From Rhizodiscina lignyota (lineage: Eukaryota > Ascomycota > Dothideomycetes > Aulographales > Rhizodiscinaceae): a stretch of 64,000 nucleotides of DNA. The DNA is taken from assembly GCA_010015805.1 (NCBI GenBank), contig ML978141.1, forward strand, positions 62,001 through 126,000. The letters run 5' to 3'. Positions 11,877 through 24,322 of the stretch are shown here, one piece after another; the first letter of the stretch is position 1; every line of letters starts with the position of its first letter. Position numbers and translations under genes: made by a program. The notes under the pieces were generated by a model. That model did no database searches. It was not told the DNA's origin and was given only the letters and a program-made list of their open reading frames with translations.

Positions 11877-13709
11877 TCATTTCGCTGTCGCAGATGGTAG
11901 ACCAACACTCGGTTCCGTATGCGTCGCTTTCGCCGTTCCATTCGTGCCGTACCCTGCCTCCACTTTTGTCATCCCATCACTCACAGCCAAGCCACTCAAT
12001 GTCCGGTTGAACACAGCCAGCGCAGCTATCGGCTGGTAGTAAGGCACTTCGTGGCCGCTTTCGTAGACTCTCGTGAAGCTGAAGTTTCCGGCCTGCCGCA
12101 CCTCTCCGTACTCAACCCCATTCACCATCAACGGCGTGTAGCCCGCGGCCTTAAATTCAGCAGCATGGCTGTAGTTGAGGGCCAAAGAGACTGCTTCGCC
12201 ACCGAACCAGTTACAGGTGTAGTCGGCGTCCCCATGGTACATGGCTACACGGACGCCGGAGTTGAGGATAGCCTCGAGATCGCTCTTGAAATAAGGATAC
12301 GCAAAGTCGCCGCTATCTTCGAATCCGTTCGCGACATTGCTACCACCGCTATCCGAGTAGTTGAGATTGACACCAAGTGCGGCCTGTATTTCTGCGAGAT
12401 TCAGATAATCCTCGTAATAGTCGGGAGGTGTCGGGTCATTGTGCGGATGACGAATATCATAAGTTCCTCGTCCGCTGAGAGCGATATAGATGTTACGAAT
12501 CAGAGAACGGCAGATGTTGGATGCTGAGCTACAGATTGTCTGGCCGTGGAAAGTGCTGCGATCGGCTGCAGCGCAGTCGGCAAGCCAATCTTTGCAACCG
12601 CCTGGCATGTAATAGACTTGCAGCATGAAGGTGTAGACAGTATCATTGACCGCTTTTATGCCGTACGTATTGTTGACCGCAAATTCCGCGTAGTATGGTC
12701 TGCATAGGGATTGTAAGCTTCTCAAGGCGCAACATCCGGCATGGACAATATCCACTCACGACTGGATTGCCGCATCAATGATTCCATTGCCAATCCCGAG
12801 GGAATCCATATTGAGCTTCGTTCCGCTTTCAGTCCCGTTGGCAATTGCAGCGTTGTGATCCTCGAAGTATTTATAGAACGCAGGCCCGTAATGACCTCCA
12901 TACGACTCTGTCCAGAGGCTGAACTTTTTGCTGGTGACCGTCGGATCCAGATGTGGAAGAGCACCCAAGAAAGCCTGGACGATCTCCCAGGTTCCTACCG
13001 CGGCCAGATCAGAAGTGTCGTAAGAATGGGAGTCCGCAAAGCCATATCTTCCGTCGGGGGGCGCTTCAGTCGAGTTCTTAAAGTCACCAGTATCCGGGTC
13101 GAAGCTACCCTCCTCTTCGGTTGCGTAAGAGAAGCCGACTCCAATAGGCTGCGAGAGGTAAATCATGTTGGACACTTCGTTCCAAGAGTAAGGATTCCAT
13201 TGCGCAGTGATGTTTTCGGTTATGTGGCAGGGGCCATTCTCTGCGCTCATGAGTTAAGGCATTTCGCATGCCTCGTAAAGAAATAAATACCTTGAAACAG
13301 CCCAAGAAGGGAGTCGGAGCCAGGTCCACCGTTGAGCCAAATGGAGAACTGGAGCTCGGTCAGTGCTAATTTGGTTTCGACACTGAAGAGTGCCCTACTG
13401 GAGCTTCATGTGGATTATGACGAGCTTCGAAGAACCAGAAGAACATGTTCGTGGTCGCATTCAGGCTGACATATCCGGCATAAGATTTGACGCCCTTTCT
13501 CAATCAGCTAATACCTCTCCTCCAGTCTGATGGCTTAGAATTACCGGCATCGTTTCACATATTCCGGGCTCTTTGTAGCGAACAGTCGCCCCGCTAGGAG
13601 ACTTTATCGTTTTCACACCAGTTGCATTTGCAGGAACGCCTCTGGGTTGTAAAGAAAGGGTCGCGCCGAGCGAAGACGATGCCAACAGAAATAATAATGA
13701 CGCTAACAT
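11877..13709 (-). CDS. Secreted serine carboxypeptidase, peptidase family S10
   Basis: Exopeptidase that removes C-terminal residues from peptides at acidic pH. Exons 13709-13545, 13494-13399, 13354-13291, 13240-12760 and 12699-11877 join in frame (introns 44-60 nt) to 542 aa. The ATG at 13709 is chosen because it starts a clear signal peptide ([16 protein letters not shown]); an in-frame ATG at 13823 would bury it. Family blocks in order: [35 protein letters not shown], then the nucleophile Ser in [11 protein letters not shown] (about residue 221), the Asp in GDADYTCNW (about 425-433) and the His in [12 protein letters not shown] (about 485). Many N-glycosylation sequons fit secretion or the vacuole. 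The Ser/Thr-rich C-terminal end has no clear membrane anchor. Confidence 0.93.
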
Positions 13710-13823
13710 GGTTGCTAACAATATTTCGAACAACTTCAGAGATGTGCAACGAGCGCCAATTGCATGCCGTGAAGAGGTTGAAGTCTTAAATGACGGATTG
13801 GAATATATAGTTTGCTTCTCCAT

Positions 13824-15440
13824 CTCCCCGCGACTCGGCGACGGCTGTCAACACTCGAAATACGAAGGTCAGGTACGGGATTGATAGGGTAAAGCCACGA
13901 AAGCGCGACGCTATATGCGCTAAAGGAATCGACTTACGGGACTGAGCATCGTCATAGAAGAGGGGCATGGTTCCCACAGGCTGTATATATCGTTCCTGGA
14001 CGTTGAAGGAAGGTGGTTAAGATATCTGCATCGTCTAGGATGGGAAATGGCCGATAGGGATAAGGATGGATGCCGATCCCGGTGATATGTGACAATGAGA
14101 CCCGAATATTCCATCTTGAGCAGGCGGAGACTCGCACTTGGCATACAAGATCACCGTTCACCTATCTATTAGCTGCAGGACCTGACTATCGCACTATCAA
14201 GCCCTGCAAATCGACAGACTATCTCCCCACGTCGGGCGGAAAGTTGCCGGGAAGGCTCATCGAAGCGACAGCAGCAAGTGTTGGAGCACACAGCGAGCAC
14301 GAAGTGGCGAATATCATGGACTGATTAAGAGAGAAAACTCTGAAGGAGAGGAAAGCTATATGGAATCACGCGCTAGTGACGCTATGAGCACCTCCTGGCC
14401 GCAGGGGAACGGAAGCATAATTTATAAAGCGGAGGTCAAGAAAACAGCTTCGAAGCGCAGTATCAGCATGAGAGCTGCCTCTGATCCGATCTCATTTCGA
14501 TGCTTGACGAAATGTGAAGAGATTGTTACCTCTCACCTCTGTTCATTTGATTCTTGTTTCCTTTCGGAGGTAAGATCCCTTGGTTTTGCGGAAGACTATT
14601 GATAGAACTGGAAGATTTGATTTGAGCTGGGGCCGTCGAGGCTATGAAGCTATGAAAGAGAAGCAATTAAAGTTTCATTAGTACCACTTGAAGGTGAATT
14701 ACGGCCGGCAGGCCGACCACTTACTGAACGGCGTTTGGGCCATTGTCTTTTTCTAGCACTAAAGTGACAGTTCGTCTGGCATATGTGATCTCACGCTAAT
14801 TCTTCTTTTCGGTTCTTATTAGATGATTAGCATTGCCTTTGCTCGTTAACCATTTTAAACCTTCTGGCGATATACATGGCACAGCAGAAGTATTATGTGA
14901 CGAATGGTCCATGATGCGCCTACCGCGCTTTATATTATTTAATGCCTTATGTAAGTACGAATGATCTTTCGCGTTGCTATTTCGGCACAAGTCAAGAACT
15001 GAAGTCGATCTGTCACATCTACTGTGTTTTCATTTGCGATCGTAATTGTTCGTGTGCAAACTGTCACTATTTACAACGCCGTCAAGTAGTAGAGTCCAAA
15101 TACATATGCAGATCTTATTCAAAGCCCTGCATTAATAAAGAAATGAGCATTCAGCTCGAGAACCCCTTACTTTCCGAGACTGAGAGTTTAAACGGGACTG
15201 GCTAAATTGAGCTGATCGGACATACAAGTTGATAACAAGCCGTAATCGGGTTCACCCTCTGGTTAAGTAATGTCGAGTCGCAAGAGCAGGTTGAACTCAC
15301 TGAAGGTTCTCCTCTGGGATAGTTGACGCTGAAAGCACTGCTGGGTCCGTTAGCAATAATCACTAAATCCAATTGAATCGTTGAGAGGGAAGGTCTAAAC
15401 TTACGTCAAAACACAACCACCAAGTCCTGCGCTCGTTGGA
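13824..15440. other. Intergenic region, nothing recognised
   Basis: About 1.6 kb, AT-rich in 14700-15200. Short open frames on both strands have no start context, splice partners or known motif. The part near 13.7-14.1 kb is likely the promoter of the S10 carboxypeptidase. Confidence 0.4.
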
Positions 15441-15466
15441 ATGCAGGATGATGGAAGCTGCGAGAG

Positions 15467-17646
15467 TTATGATCCGTCTGGGCCATTATCAACACTGGTT
15501 ATAGAGACTTGGTTCGGGCAGACTGGGATTGACGTAGCAGGTCCGCACGCAGAGCCCGGCTCGATGGTAGTGGTCGCAGACTCGCAGTTACAAGCTGACA
15601 GAAGCCACGTATGGCCATTATCGGTAGTCCACGACAAGCTAAACGGTTATCAGTCCTTATCCCATGGTAAAAAAGCTGAGTGTCTGAAGTATTAAGCTTA
15701 CCTCATGACACATTCTCCAATGTTAGTATCCGTCGGTGGTGTGAATGTGCAACCATCTGACGTGAATGTGCTTGGTGCAGAAGTTGTGAAATATGACACC
15801 TGGGACGTCGTTGTTGGAGGTGCTGTTTCACGTCAATACAGAGCCTCAGCGACGAATTGGTACCGCTTACGTGTAGAACTTGGTGGAGTAGGATAGCCCG
15901 CTGCAAGATTAGACAGTACCGCGCTCGCGGCAGAGGCGGCAGAGGCGGCGCCAGGATTCGGCGTGCTTGATGCAGGCTTTGATGTCGTCGTGGAGGCAGG
16001 CACCGAGCTAGGCATAGGCCATTCATTGTTGCCTTGGTAGTCATTTGGAGATATATCAAGTCGACGGGGACAAGCCGGTGCCTCACTGGTAGTACTGGAG
16101 TTCGTAGAGCTGGAAGAAGTTGACAGTGGTGCTCTTGTCGAGTTTGAAGGAACTGAAGACGGAAATGGCGCACTCGTTTGCGGTGGATTGTTCTTTGGAG
16201 GAGTTTTGGGCGGATTTGGACCGTTCGGTGGATTTGGGGTGAGCAGGGGAGGGAAGCCGCCGCCGCCGCCTCCGTGATTTTGTATCCGGCAATGATTATT
16301 GAAGACAAAGAAGGCGGGGAACAGTTTACAGAGGTTGATCTTAGGTATCGGAGGAAATGGCGGAGGCTTTGGATTTCCGGCTCCAGCGGCTCCAGCAGCT
16401 CCAGCAACCGCGCCTCCGGCAGCAAAGTATGCAAAAAGCAAGCCAGATAAATCCGTAGAAGAAGTAGATGCTACAATAGTAGAAGTACTTGTGGTAGTTG
16501 AAGTACTTGGAGTAGTTGAAATAGTTGCAGGGAGAATGTCTTCCAACTGCTGTGCGAAGTCTGACGCAAGCGATGTTGTCACTGCCATTGTCTGCACGCT
16601 ACTCCAGAACGCATCCCCCAATGCGTAGTAGGACGAATACAGCGACGAGGGTGGGTTGATAGTTCTGATTGCGGCTGCAATGATATCACTATTACTCGAA
16701 GGGGAAGCAGTGGATTGCATGTCAGAACTGGCAGTAATTGAGCCTGTCTCGGCTGGATTCGTTGCCCCTGGAATGGGAGGAATGCTCAAAGCAGGGGCAC
16801 CATTTATAGATGATGCTCCAGAACTGCTTGTAGTCACACCAGACTGAGATTCAGGCGCGACCATACTCGCGCCAGATTGAGGACTAGATGCACCGTTCGA
16901 AGCTCCAGAGGGCGCGGATATGCTGTCTCCTCCTACAGCAGAGCCAGCAGCAGAGCCACTTTGGATGCCAGAGGGCCCAGCGTTAGGCATGCCGCCATGA
17001 ATTGTGCCACTCTCGGACGAAGTCGGAGATGGAGTGGAGTAGATAATAGAAGTCCCTTCTGTAGAGACAGGGCCACTTGGTGATACATTCGATACCTGTG
17101 CAGACGGAGTCGAATAGATGATGAAAGTTCCATCTGTAGAAATTGGTATTGGAATGCCTGGTGCTCCATTCGACACCTGTGCAGACGGAGTCGAATAGAT
17201 GATGGAGGTCCCTTCTGTAGAGATTGGTATTAGAATGCCTAGCGCTCCATTTGGCGATGCTGTAGATGGCGTCGAATAGATGACGGATGTGCCTTCTGAG
17301 AGATTGGTACCAGGTTACCAAATGATGCTGCAGGTGGAATGGAATAGGTGATCGACATTCCTTCCGTGGAGATTGCTCCCGGACTACCTGCTGGTCCATT
17401 TGACGTCATTTCAGATGGCGTAGAGTAGATTACAGAGGTGCCTTCCGTGGAGACCGGTACGTTTGACGAACCTCCCAGACCTACAGCCGCGGGTTGTTCG
17501 CTCGATGTCGCAGTAGGTTCACCACCTTGCACCAACGATCCCGAGCCGACTGAGTTAAGAGCCGCGGAGGATGATTCACTATACCATACATTAGAGACCA
17601 TCTTTATTTTTGAAAGAAGCAGAGAATTACGCAGAAAATTAGACAA
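15467..17646 (-). CDS. Serine/proline-rich repeat protein with Cys-rich C-terminus (frame break near 17300)
   Basis: Low-complexity protein, probably cell-surface or secreted. From the 5' side the frame encodes repeats of ISTEGTSVIYSTPS type (at least five copies in 17030-17465), a Ser/Thr/Gly region, the block ACPRRLDISPNDYQGNN, and after splicing a Cys-containing end (LSWTTDNGHTWLLSACNCES, then SACGPATSIPVCPNQ). The 3' exons are 15871 and up, 15822-15702 and 15638-15467, with introns 15823-15870 and 15639-15701, all in frame. Near 17300 one repeat reads TCTCAG where its sisters read TCTACAG, shifting the frame. Either one base is missing, or a 92-nt GT...AG segment ending at that point is spliced out, which also restores the frame. 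The N-terminus is uncertain: there is no signal peptide at the 17646 ATG, and this may be the 3' half of the upstream gene. Confidence 0.55.
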
Positions 17647-17730
17647 ATCGAAATTTAGTGTTATCAGAGGCCATCTTAATTATTGAGCTCATTAAGAAAA
17701 GCAGAGTATTGTGCGCAGATTAGACAAAGT
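17589..17730. repeat. Imperfect tandem duplication, about 70 bp unit
   Basis: The segments 17589-17648 and 17662-17730 align with each other (shared words: AGA(C/G)CCATCTT, AAGCAGAG, ATTAGACAAA). The duplication covers the presumed 5' end of the low-complexity gene, so it muddles the choice of start codon there. Confidence 0.6.
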
Positions 17731-17944
17731 AAAGTGTATTATGCAACAGACTAGTGTTGATCCATTCGAGTGTCATGAAGTATTACCCAAGTTCCAATGC
17801 CTGTGCAAGCCATAAATTACTAGTCCGAACCATTCCATCTATGCCATACCAGCGAAATCATGAGAAACAGTGCAGCTACAAAAATCAAAGCAACGCAGAG
17901 CAACAACATGTTTGTGTGAAAGTCATGAGATCTCGAGAGGATAC

Positions 17945-19093
17945 TCACGTTGAAGTCTCGGAAGCACAAGCTGTCGGAATCTGAAACTGCCCATCGCTGA
18001 TTTCAGTCGCACCCTTGAGGCAGGATGACAGAGATCCACCCATAGTAGCAGTGCTGTTGGCGGTACCAGACTCGTTGAAGCCGCGCTTGATGAAACTGGT
18101 TGTGAACGACGGAGTGGGCTTGGTCAACTCGTAGCCAATTGGAGCCAAGCGACGATCGTGAGAGCCTTTGGTAGCAGACTCAGAGGCGCTATGGTGAGCA
18201 GAAGCACTGCCAGTTTTGGCAGCAGAACCCGAAATAGAGGCAGAGCCAGAGAGTATCAATGAAGACAAGGCGGACGAGTTCATTGGGTTGTAGCCATTCG
18301 AGCCTTGGTCATCTTCTGGGGAGATATTGATGTTCCTTGGGCAAGAAGCGCCGCTGCTGGTCGTGTTTCCTGAGCCTCCAGTGGAAGTAGCCAATGCGGC
18401 TGAGCCGGTTCCAGTCGCAGAACCTGCAGGTTTAGAGCCGCCAACGGCACCAGCCGAGTGAGAGTCCGCAGCACCAGTAGCTTTTGATCCACCAGTTGAG
18501 TGAGAATGCGCAGCACCAGTGGTCTTGGATCCACCGGCCGAGCTGGATATGGCCTTGTTGCCACCGCCGAACCCTTTTGCGTGCTGTTCGACCCCGAAAT
18601 TTCCTTCAGAGTTCTCGCCAGGGTTCTCAGAAGACTCGTCAGAGGTCTTGCTGGAATCGTTGCTAACGTCCTTCTCCGATCCGTAGCTGGAGGCTTGACT
18701 GGAATGAGTGCCAGCAGCTTCTGGAAAAGGAGGTCAGCACAGTGTCAAGAAAGTAGCTGAGAGTTGTTACGAACCAGGGATAGCAGGGACGGCGGCAGTT
18801 GGAGTAGCATCAGGGAGAATAGTTGGCGGTAATGGCGAGCCATCGTCGGCAAGGGTCGTAGTAGCCGTAATGACAGTTGCCAGGCTCTCGATCTCAACGA
18901 AGCCACCTTCAACTACGCCAGAAACTTCCTGCAAGAGGTAAGACATGGTTCAAACAAGCGAGTCAAAGCAGGGTTGTCGATGATGCAAACATACAACAAG
19001 GTCAGGTTTAGCCTTGCCAAGCGCCATCGGTGCCAGTGCCACATTGCAAAGCAACGCCATCGACAGAATCGCGGAAGGGTTTGGAGTCCTCAT
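17945..19093 (-). CDS. Secreted Ser/Gly/Ala-rich protein, paralogue of the gene downstream
   Basis: Three exons, 19093-18995, 18928-18775 and 18720-17945, with introns of 66 and 54 nt, giving 342 aa. The N-terminus (AILSMALLCNVALAPMALG) is a signal peptide. Then come a Thr-rich section, a long low-complexity section with a repeated unit like SKTTGAAHSHSTGG, and the block SCPRNINISPEDDQGSN, homologous to ACPRRLDISPNDYQGNN in the next gene. The C-terminal part has SFTTSFIKRG and two cysteines. The last codons sit on a perfect donor (TCAAC|GTGAGT) and the TGA belongs to that donor. If it is spliced to the acceptor near 17570, the frame runs on into the next gene (ETST-ESSSAAL), making one very long protein. 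I list two genes but cannot exclude one. Function unknown; likely a wall or surface protein. Confidence 0.65.
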
Positions 19094-19800
19094 AGTGTAG
19101 ACGGTTGACAGTTGAGGAACGTTTGTTTTGCTGAATGAAAATGTTCAAACAGGAGGAAGTGCAGATTGATTAAGAGTCAAAGGAATTGAGACTGTTCGGA
19201 TTTTGAAGGTTGTGGAAAGCAAGAGAAGAGAGTTTGGAAGATTTGGTTGCTAATATACCCCGACGTGTGGGTTATGACGTCCTTCGATGATGCTGGTAAT
19301 ACTATAGACACGTTTTGTAAATGCTGTACTATGATGTTATGTGGCGATGCTTGTCCGATAAATGAGACTCCGTGGAAGGTTGTAACGGACGATGAGGTCA
19401 GAAGTACTGCAGCGCTGTGGATTTAAGGCGGCGGATGCTCCCTCGTAGAGCGCGACTTGTGCATAGCCACATTTGCTTCGTCTGGAGATAACACAAGATG
19501 ACGTTGTACCTAAAGAGCCGCCAGTGCTCCGGCCACAATGGCGGAGATATACACTGAGAATGACCTCCGCGGTGTAGGTGAATATTCAAAACCCAACGAA
19601 GATGGTCCAGGAAACACGAGGCTGTGCCGCCGATGATGATGAAATTGCATGACGTCCACAATGAACCGTGGAAAAAGTTTACGTAGACTGTCCACAGATT
19701 CCAGGGATAAATTTGGCTCTTATTGAGATAATATCTACTTGTCTGTTAGCAATGTCGAAAGCACCATAACTACATCACAAAGGGGAGAGCAATTTACGTG

Positions 19801-21718
19801 ATGAAGATTCAAAGGACAGTCAAAAGCTTTACGCTGTTCAGCTTCGCGGTCATCTTCGTACTCTTGGTGAATTTTCCGACGGCGTCAGGCAAATCTACCA
19901 TCGTTCCTCTCTTCCCAAATACCACACGCCATAGCATTCAGAACTCCTTTGCAAACAGCAACGATCGTCGTAGTGTTCAGGATTCCTTCGCCAACAGTAC
20001 ATTCGCGAATAGTACTGATCGCTATGATGTTGAGAGGACCTCGTTCAATGCCACTGGCTCGTCCTGGAATGACACACAGGTTACCTTCTCGAACAGCACT
20101 CAGGGCTCTTTCTCAAACAGCACCGATCGCCACAGTGCCCAGAAGTCGTCCTGGAACAGCAGTCAGACCTCTTTCTCGAACAGCGCTCAGACCTCTTTCT
20201 GGAATGACACACGGCACTCAGTTTCGAAAAGCAGCCAGCCCCCTTTCAAGAACACTACCGCACCCTTCTCGAACAGCACCCAGAGCTCTTTCTCGAACAG
20301 TACTCAGACCTCATACGGGAATAGTACTCACGACTCGGTCTCGAAAACTATTCAAAGCTTCAGGAACAGCACTGAGAGTACCGTCAAGGAGAAAATTCAG
20401 AACTCCACCAACAACAGCATACAAAGCTCTTTCTCGAACAGTACTCCAAGCTCCTTCGTGAATGGCACTCGGCATTCGGTGTTTAAAATCGCAGAAGCCT
20501 ATTTCAAGAATAGTAGTCAGAGCTCTTCCCCGAAGAGCACTCAGAGCTTCAAGAACACCTCTTCTGGGAGCCCCTTCCGCATCAATAGCACTCAGAGTTC
20601 CTTCAACGGCACCCAAACCGCCTTCAACGACACTGGAAACGACTTCTCCTTGAACAGCACCAACCGCCACAGCGTCCAAAACTCGCTCTTGGACAGCATC
20701 GTCCGCCACTCGGTCCAGGGCTCATCCAATCCCAAACCGCACAACCAGTACATCGAGCGCGGCCAGAGATTCATGTGTCTCATCGCTGCCACCGAAGAGG
20801 AAGCGGATGAGAATCTCGGCTATAAGTCGCAAAGCTCGATCACGGAGCTTGACCAAATTGACATGTACGGCTGGACCATGCACGAAGATGATGGAGCCAA
20901 GCCGAGCAAAGCCAATGACCAAGACGAGTTCGACTTTAAAACGAATCCGGCGATTAAGTCGGCCTTAGAGGAGATGAGTCTGAATATTGAGCCTTCATGG
21001 GAAGGTGGTGATAATTTTGTGATGACCGCCGTTCAGGATCAGGAATTTGATAAAGACGGTACAAAGCATAAGGTAAGCTGACGAAACGAGACTTCCTCAG
21101 CAGTTACACTAATGCCCAATACAGGCTACCGAAGGATCCTACACTTTCATCATGAACCCTGTGCAAGGCATGCTCATAGCCTGGAACGCAATCAGCCCGC
21201 AAGCGAAAGTCAAAGAAGCCGAAGACACGCACCAAGAAAATGGTCCGACGACCGTGCCGGAAGTGTCTCAGTTCAGCGACATCGCATATGTGAACTGGGA
21301 CGACGTGACGCAAGATAAGGCAGGCGGCATTCGAGGCATCATCCACCCGCACATCTGGAACATCGACACCATGACCGTGCTGTATCGCATCTTCACTAAC
21401 AATCCTGACGCCGAGGCTCCAAAAGAGCTTTTGAGTATTCCGGGTAGTAAAGCGTGGCCTGGGACGACGTACAAGCCAGATACAGACGAATTCAATGCGC
21501 TGCTCGGCACGCCGTTGGGGTCGGGTGTGGCGTGGTTTTTGATTCAGCATAAAGAGGCGCTGAACACGAAGACTATTCAACGTAAGTACTAAATCGATGA
21601 ACTTTCGTACTCATGTTAAGTCTTAGTAGATATTATCGTCTTCCACGATGACACGGACGAGAAGCAGCCTTGTATCCTCTGGGCTTTCAACGACAAGGGT
21701 GGAACGCCTGGTGGGTAG
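19801..21718 (+). CDS. Secreted protein with many N-glycosylation-sequon repeats
   Basis: Three exons, 19801-21072, 21125-21581 and 21630-21718, with introns of 52 and 48 nt, giving 605 aa. The start is ATG 19801, followed by a signal peptide (FTLFSFAVIFVLLVNFPTASG). Residues 40-300 are degenerate short repeats of the form SSFSNSTQ, giving dozens of N-x-S/T sequons. The C-terminal half is a compact non-repetitive domain: RGQRFMCLIAATEEEADENLG, then after the first splice ATEGSYTFIMNPVQGMLIAW, and after the second HIIVFHDDTDEKQPCILWAF. I recognise no named family for it. The structure suggests a heavily glycosylated surface or secreted protein with a globular C-terminal domain. No host role can be assigned. 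Confidence 0.8.
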
Positions 21719-22392
21719 AAGAATCCGATTGGATTCAAGTACCTTTAATTGTAGGCATCTCTTATGCCTTTATGTAGCCCGGCCTTCGACCTTTTTCATT
21801 GAAGAGGTACCTAGTACGTGTTTGACTGGCTTGGTACATTGTCGAGTTTTTCGGGAATCAAAAGGGGTGACTGGAGAACTCTCGGCTGTGAATCCCAGGT
21901 TGCAGAGGCGATTTTCTTTCGTTTTGGGAGTGTTTCACGACATTCTAAATATTGTATTAGCGACAGCATAATGTTGATGTCCAATCGGTCATGCATCGGA
22001 TGATAGACAGCTCCCAACGGAAGCTCTTGGACTGTCGAAGTGAGTGCCTCGAGAGCCGGGTCTTCAGGAACCAGCAGCCCTTTTCTCCGCTTTCTGGTGC
22101 GCTTCACGACATTTTGTCCAAAGCGCAAGTGATAGCGTAAATGCCAGTATGACAATTGATGATATCTCTTCCGATGGAAGAATCTCGGGCGCAAGCTTTT
22201 CGAGTTGCTGAAGTTCAAGCTTGGTGATCAAGGCATGCGGATATTTCCGAGTCGTTGTCGGCCCGACTTCTAACCTATGATATTACTATTGCATAGACTT
22301 TGTCAACAACTCCACGCTGGCGATTACATACGAGCCTACATTTCCCTACATATATAGTGTGGCATACATCTACATTACCCATACCCCAGGGT
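21719..22392. other. Intergenic region
   Basis: Between the repeat protein and the convergent CLPX 3' end. A minus-strand open frame of 135 codons (21811-22218), rich in Lys/Arg/His at its start, has no recognisable domain and is probably chance or 3' UTR. Nothing else seen. Confidence 0.35.
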
Positions 22393-24322
22393 CTACACCA
22401 CCCCAGCAACTCTCGCCTTCTCCCTATACTCCTCAAAACTCCCGACCTCACTATCTCCGTGCCCGTCACTCCCATCTGGGGGATGTTCCGCTGTCCATGC
22501 CCTTTCCTCTTGTTCCACCACATCGTAAAACTGCGCCTGGCTTCCCCTCGGAAAGTACATCGGCGGCGCCTTCTTCTTCGCGACATCGCCAGTGATAAGA
22601 ATATGCTTGATATTAGTCCCTGGCGTCTCAAACATTGCGTCTCCGAGGATCCTCTCGCATACTGTCCGGAGACCTCGTGCGCCTGTACCCATACCGACGG
22701 CTGTTTTCGCAACTTCCCACAGCGCGGCGGTGGTGAAACGCAGCTCGATCCCGGAAAGGCCGAATTGCTGCTCGTACTGCTTCAGCAGGGCGTTGCGAGG
22801 CTCGGTGAGGACGCGGACGAGCGCAGCTTCATCTAGGGATGAGAGAGCGCAGGAGATGGGGATGCGGCCGATGAGTTCAGGGATGAGGCCATATTTTTGG
22901 AGGTCCGGGGGTTCGAGTAAATCCAACGAGTTATATGCTAGTTGTTCGGGTTTTGTACCCGCTGGTGTAGACTCAGACTCCGGTGTGTAAAAGGGTAAAT
23001 GCTTCTTGAACATCTCGTCTTCGCCGCGAATCATGGTGTCGTTGACGCCGCCGGTTTCGGGATTTGCGCTGCGTATCGAGGCGCCGAAGCCGATGCTTCC
23101 TCGCGATATGCGGTCCATGATCATCTTGTGCAGGCCGATGAAGGCACCGGTGAACACGAAGAGGATGTTGTCTGTTCGGACGTTGTAGACTTCTCCTTTC
23201 CCGCCTGGTTGGCCGGGTCCAGGGCCTCCTCCGCCGACGGGATTTTGTGATGGGAACCCGCCGCTGACGTTTGGAGAACCTTTACCTCCGCTGCCGCCGG
23301 GACCTGGCCCAGACCCTCGCTCATTCTTTGCGATAACTTGGACTGTTGTACCTTCTACTATCTTTAAGAGAGCCTGCTGCACGCCTTCGCCGCTCACATC
23401 TTTTCCGTGACTGACTTTGGCTGTTGCTATCTTGTCTATCTCGTCTAAACATATGATGCCACTCTCTGCTTTTGCGACATCGTAGTTCGCTGCAGCGAGT
23501 AATCGTGCTACACAGACATCGGCGTCTTCTCCAATGTATCCGGCTTGTGTAAGCGGAGTGCAATCGGACATGCTGAATGGTACAGACAAGACTCTAGCCA
23601 GTGTCTTCGCCATCAATGTCTTTCCACTTCCTGAAGGGCCTAGTAGGAGAACGTTCGACTTCTCCAATGTGAGCGGCGAATCGTCTTGGAGAGATGCGGG
23701 GTCTTGAAGCGGTGAATGCTGCGAGAAAGGCGGCGGCTGGTAGTAGGACTGTGGTTGCCGATCGTTCTGGTTTTGCGGAGGCTGTTGCGGGTAAAGGTGT
23801 ACTGTCTGTTGCTGTCCCGGAAATTCATCTACTTGATTGACGGTCAATACCTGGCATCGTTCGTATGCATGAATGTCTCATACCTTCGACAGGATGTCTA
23901 TTCCGCATTTGTTGCCGCTCCTGCTGCGCCTGCAACGCAGCATGCTCATCATCTTGCCTCTGTATCTCCTGTATCCGCTGGTAATGATTATAAACCGCCG
24001 TGCTGAGGACTTTCTTCGCTCTTTCCTGGCCCACTACGAACTGATCCAAATGCTGCTTCAGCAACTTCGGAGTTATTCGAGGCGCACCGACAATGCTAGC
24101 TCCACCAAGTGGTCCTCCAGTCGGCTGGTCTGGCTCATATATGCCCGTGAATGGTTGACTACCAAAGTCTGATCGTTTGAATTGTCCTTTGTCCGACGAG
24201 GCTCGTAATCTCGTCGAGGAAAGCTTTCGGCGGCATATGGAGGCGAGCGCGAGGTAGGACAGGCGTGCTTGAGGGCTCACTCGGACTTGAAGAGCGCTCA
24301 GCTGTAGCGTGAGGCCTTCCAT
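22393..24322 (-). CDS. CLPX: Mitochondrial AAA+ unfoldase ClpX
   Basis: ATP-dependent unfoldase of the ClpX family in the mitochondrial matrix (MCX1 in yeast). Two exons, 24322-23884 and 23831-22393, with a 52-nt intron, giving 625 aa. The N-terminus is Arg/Ser/Leu-rich like a mitochondrial presequence. The bacterial N-terminal zinc-binding domain is absent. [23 protein letters not shown] is split here as [12 protein letters not shown] and [11 protein letters not shown]. Walker A is [12 protein letters not shown], Walker B is [11 protein letters not shown], and GYIGEDADV is a ClpX-specific block. RGSIGFGAS contains an IGF loop of the kind that docks on the ClpP peptidase. Pro/Gln- and Gly/Pro-rich insertions (about residues 150-180 and 290-320) are fungal-type linkers. 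It is divergent from the glycogen branching enzyme, with 559 bp between the starts. Confidence 0.92.

Noticed and set aside
19798-19800. GTG at 19798 as start of the repeat protein
   Set aside because: An ATG follows at once at 19801 and starts the signal peptide.
21811-22218. 135-codon minus-strand frame between the repeat protein and CLPX
   Set aside because: No motif, basic low-quality composition, and it lies in likely 3' UTR sequence.
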